Source: Isoetes taiwanensis (lineage: Eukaryota; Streptophyta; Lycopodiopsida; Isoetales; Isoetaceae). From it: DNA of 64,000 nucleotides. Positions 60,851 to 64,000 of the stretch are shown in pieces (the first letter of the stretch is position 1; every line of letters begins with the position of its first letter). The translations under genes were made by a program, and so were the position numbers. Location of the stretch: contig JAJEKV010000026.1 in the NCBI GenBank assembly GCA_021234155.1, forward strand, positions 806,001 through 870,000, given 5' to 3'. Below the pieces are notes generated by a model. That model saw only the letters and a list, made by a program, of their open reading frames with translations, did not search any database and was not told the origin of the DNA.

Positions 60851-63112
60851 TCCTTGGATGGGGACGCCACCTCAGCTCCTTGCCCTTTTTATAGCTCATT
60901 TTTCCTTGTCTTTGGTTATCGGCGTTCTCCTTGAGCTTGTCTCCTAGTTACGGTCGCCTTTACCTGGTTTCCTACCTTCAGAAAAGCCTGAAGCGCTCAA
61001 CTGTGCGCCTACCGTCTACGTCCCTACTCAAGAAAGTTTTTTTTTTCAAGGTACGATGCTTGTGATATTCTCGGTTTTTAATCCGGTTTTGTCTGTGGTT
61101 CTTGTTCTCCTCTTGGTGTTTGGGATGCGTTGTCGGAGTCTTGGGCATCAGTTTCCTCCCGGTTATGGCATGGTCAAGGATTTCTTGAGCGGTTTCGGTT
61201 AGTTCGTTGCTTTCGATTTTGTTGTTCCTTATTTTTGTTTTGATTCAGTTTGCATCCGGCTTGCTTGCCATTAGACTGGGTCTTTTGCTTAGGGACCTTT
61301 TGTCTTGGTTTCTCCCCAAATTTTTGCCCATGAATTTTTCGAGGCGTTTCCGGCCCGATTCGCCTCCGCCGGGCCGGTTTGGCGATTGGGGCATGTTTTC
61401 TTTATTATAGCCAAGCTTTGTTGCTCCGGGTCTCAATCTAGCTTAGCCCTCTTTTCGACCATTTTCCATATCCGATTGCTTGTGTTTTTCCGGTCTGTTC
61501 ATTATATCATTCTCGAATTTGTTGCTCGATCTCTATTGGCTCATAATAGGCTCCCCTGCTTACCCCGGATATCGCCTTTTCTCTTGTTTTCGGCTTTGTC
61601 GAGGCCCTCCGCATCCATCTCCTCTCTTCTGTTTCGGCTTTCCATATCCGATTGCTTTTCGCCTCTTTTTCTCTTTCTGACCATCTTCCATATATTGCTT
61701 TTCCACCTTCTGTGTGGCCTTCCTCAGTTTTTTCCCTCTGCCTCCACCGGAGTTTGGGTTTTTTCCTCTCTGTTTTTCCACCTTCACCGTCTTTCGTGGC
61801 TGCCGCTTCCGCCATTTCTGCAGCGGGGATACCGGGTGCCGTCGACCCGGTTTACCCTCGTGTTGGTTGGGTGCACCCGGTTTCCCTTGGAACCCTTGTC
61901 TTCCTCTTTGTTTGGGATCTTTTTTCGTACCTTGTTGGCTTGAGGTGTTGTTCTAATTTCTTTGTTGTGTTGGTATTGTTTTACCATCTCTTTGGTTCTT
62001 TCCGGTTGTTAACATTATTTGGTTGCTAGTCTCTTGTCCTTCGGTTTTCTTTTTCTTCCCAACGTTGTCCCGTTGGTGCTGTGGGTGTATCTTTTCTTGC
62101 TTCTTTGCCTTTTTTCCTCGTCATTTACATTTCTCGTCAATTTCTCATTGTTGGTTATATTTAGTTGGGGGTGTTGCAAACTCGCTCCGCGCTTAGCGTC
62201 ACTGATGGCATGGATCTCGGGAAGCGTGTTGTTTTTCCCCATTGTTTGTACTAACATTTTGTGAATTGTGTTTTTAGACATTTCACGAGATGGCGGTCGG
62301 GGACATTCCTAGTACCTCTCGGGTTTCTTTTGCGTGCTCCGGAGGCTTGCTGGTCAGCGGCAAGCACCTTGCCGATCCACCCCACCTATCGCGGCGATGC
62401 CCCCCCACTTGGAGTTTCTATTGCCTCACGAGGTGTCTGCATTGCATACCCCGCGGCTTCTCTTGAGCCTATCGGTCCGTTTTTCCACTATCCGGATGCC
62501 GGCGTCGCTTCTCCTCACGGGCTCGGTGGTCCTTCTCGGGCTATCTCTTACGGTGTCATTTGCTTACCGTGCCGCCTCCTTTTTTTCCTTTGCTTCTGCG
62601 GGTCCCTACTGTGGGTTTGAGCCACTCTTTTGTTATTTGCTTGTTCTGCGGTTCCCTCCTCTCGGTCCCGTAGATATGGTGCCCCTCGGCTTTTGCAAAC
62701 CTTCCGATTCACGGATGGCACAGATCGAGTCTTCGGTCGACACTCACTTCTAACACTAATGTTCATGAGCAGATCGAAGTGTTGCGCCAAGAAGTTCGAG
62801 AACGCTCTTCACGATCGGGGTTCGGCTTTAAGAGAGAGTCATCGCCACCAAAGAGACGAGTTTCTTTTTGTACCACCGAGTCCAGATTAGGGAGCTTCAT
62901 GCCCGATTGATTGCCCTGTCTCCTCGAGGTGCCGGCCATTTGTCCTCAGATTGTTGAAGAAGGTAAAGGCTGCCACTTTGCGGAGAGGATGAAGTTCTTG
63001 ATTATTGCTGATCGCGAGGGGCTATGGCGCCGCCTTGGATTTTGATGATGACCATCTGAGGCCCCTGCTTACGGCTGGCGATGATTCTAAAAATTAAAAA
63101 CTAGCTCGGCAG
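60851..63112 (+). other. Pyrimidine-rich region left of a gag-like knuckle
   Basis: A long CT-rich stretch with a possible TATA (CTTTTTATAGC at about 60887) produces many long but low-complexity open frames on both strands, for example 61305-61943. It may be the leader and N-terminal gag part of a retroelement entering from the right edge. I could not find LTR ends. Confidence 0.3.
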
Positions 63113-63385
63113 ATGCATCGTGATCGGCGCCCTCCTGTTTCTAGATCCGCTGCCTCGCCCTCTGGCTCCACCTTCTCTGCCACACCTCAATCCCCTTTCT
63201 CGTCTCGGTCAGGATCCCGCCCATTTTGCACTTTTTGTGGACGCCTGGGCCATCGCATTGAAACGTGCCATTCTCGCCCCAACACGGGCTCTCCTGTTGC
63301 TCCCCTCCCGCCTTTGGTTCCACCCCCGGGTCCTTTGGTGCCGGCCCGGCTCCGTTTTTTCCTCGTCCCGGCCCTTGATTCTTAG
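63113..63385 (+). pseudogene. Retroelement gag-like fragment with zinc knuckle
   Basis: A 90-codon frame, Ser/Pro-rich, with one CCHC knuckle (CTFCGRLGHRIETC, spacing C2C4H4C) as in nucleocapsid regions of plant LTR retrotransposons. It ends in a stop after about 45 more residues. The family (Copia or other) cannot be decided from the knuckle alone. Confidence 0.5.
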
Positions 63386-64000
63386 TTCTCCCTGTGCATA
63401 TTTCTTCCTGTTGTCATAGTTTCTCAATATTAATACAAATTTGGTCCCCTTTTCAGTACTATTGTTTTTCTTATAGATTTCTTTGAATTAAGTTTTTGTT
63501 CTATTGGTCGGCTGTGGTTGTGTTTTCTTGTCTAATTTTTCTTGGATAGGTTGAATTTTCACTTTCAAATTAGATATTTTCGGTTTGCTAAAAACGATAG
63601 GATGTTAATTGTCTTACTCGGTATTATAGTTGGATGTTTTCTGGTTTCTATGGGTTTATGCGGTGTTGTGATCATTGTGTTTGGTGTTAGCTTTAGAGGT
63701 GTTGTTTTATCCATGGTTATCCACTCGACTAACTTGGTTTGTTTTTCTTTTGGCAACATGACTTACGGTTTATACCCATTTTTTTCAGAATGTGCTCCGA
63801 TCACCTCCATCATCCCTCATCTTGGCATCGACCCCTCCCCTGCTGATGATTTGGCTTCTGCTTCTGTGGTTCTAAATCGCCTCCAGACCGCTTTTCCTTT
63901 TCGGGCGATCCTATCCGTTTCTCGCCAATAACAGGTTTTGCATTGGATCGGTTTGGTTATCGCCTCCCTTGGTCATCTTCTCGTCCATCATTTGCTTTTT
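63386..64000 (+). other. No gene recognised at the right edge
   Basis: A hydrophobic open frame (63542-63931) is present but matches nothing I recognise. It could be part of the same retroelement. Confidence 0.35.

Noticed and set aside
61305-63385. Many long overlapping open frames, up to 212 codons
   Set aside because: The CT-rich composition lowers stop frequency on both strands. The frames are low-complexity, and only the CCHC knuckle at 63113-63385 is recognisable.

Overview
The window reads as nuclear DNA of a land plant with a large, repeat-rich genome. It is AT-rich. Genes have GT..AG introns. Transposon relics of several classes are nested in one another, and host-gene pieces keep their introns. 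I cannot name the species; a fern, lycophyte or gymnosperm is a guess. There is no prokaryotic-style operon, CRISPR array or rRNA gene.

The only host gene that looks intact is a two-exon type I pectin methylesterase on the + strand (22882-25266; 618 codons after removing one intron). It has a TATA box about 250 bp upstream of the ATG. The other host sequences are fragments: a lipin/PAH phosphatidate phosphatase piece with conserved splice sites but nonsense codons (2296-3756, minus), a TRAPPC11 piece with an internal tandem exon duplication (40826-42000, plus), an FCP1/NIF-type phosphatase piece lacking its catalytic N-terminus (57496-58068, minus), a possible trihelix remnant (54651-54762), and unrecognised exon-like pieces near 113-409, 26213-26284, 32684-33140 and 48766-48943.

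Mobile DNA fills most of the rest. The best element is a complete Ty3/gypsy chromovirus (26452-32520, minus) with two 489-492 bp LTRs, a 5-bp target duplication (ATTTC), a tRNA-iMet primer site, a polypurine tract and gag, protease, RT, RNase H, integrase and chromodomain, broken by stops and frameshifts. An older Ty3/gypsy relic lies at 10292-16094, and its 1.2 kb LTR recurs in inverted orientation at 55866-57038. Smaller elements are a 416-bp TRIM (9220-9635) inside a ~170-bp tandem repeat array built around a palindrome, a 1.1 kb GC-rich Mutator-like element (20707-21809) with ~100-bp inverted termini, a candidate CACTA element (4839-5597), a candidate 2.8 kb TIR element (37466-40272), and a gag-like zinc-knuckle region at the right edge.

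The most unusual structure is a ~1.4 kb repeat family present three times (37867-39254 plus, 42799-44208 inverted, 52583-53875 plus), with a fourth partial copy at 44326-44830. Each full copy has ABRE/G-box-bearing GATCCTACGG subrepeats, a tRNA-like segment with pol III A and B boxes, long arrays of TTC/GAA modules on a strict 5-bp period (the geometry of heat shock elements), and (TA)n at its ends. I could not match it to a named family.
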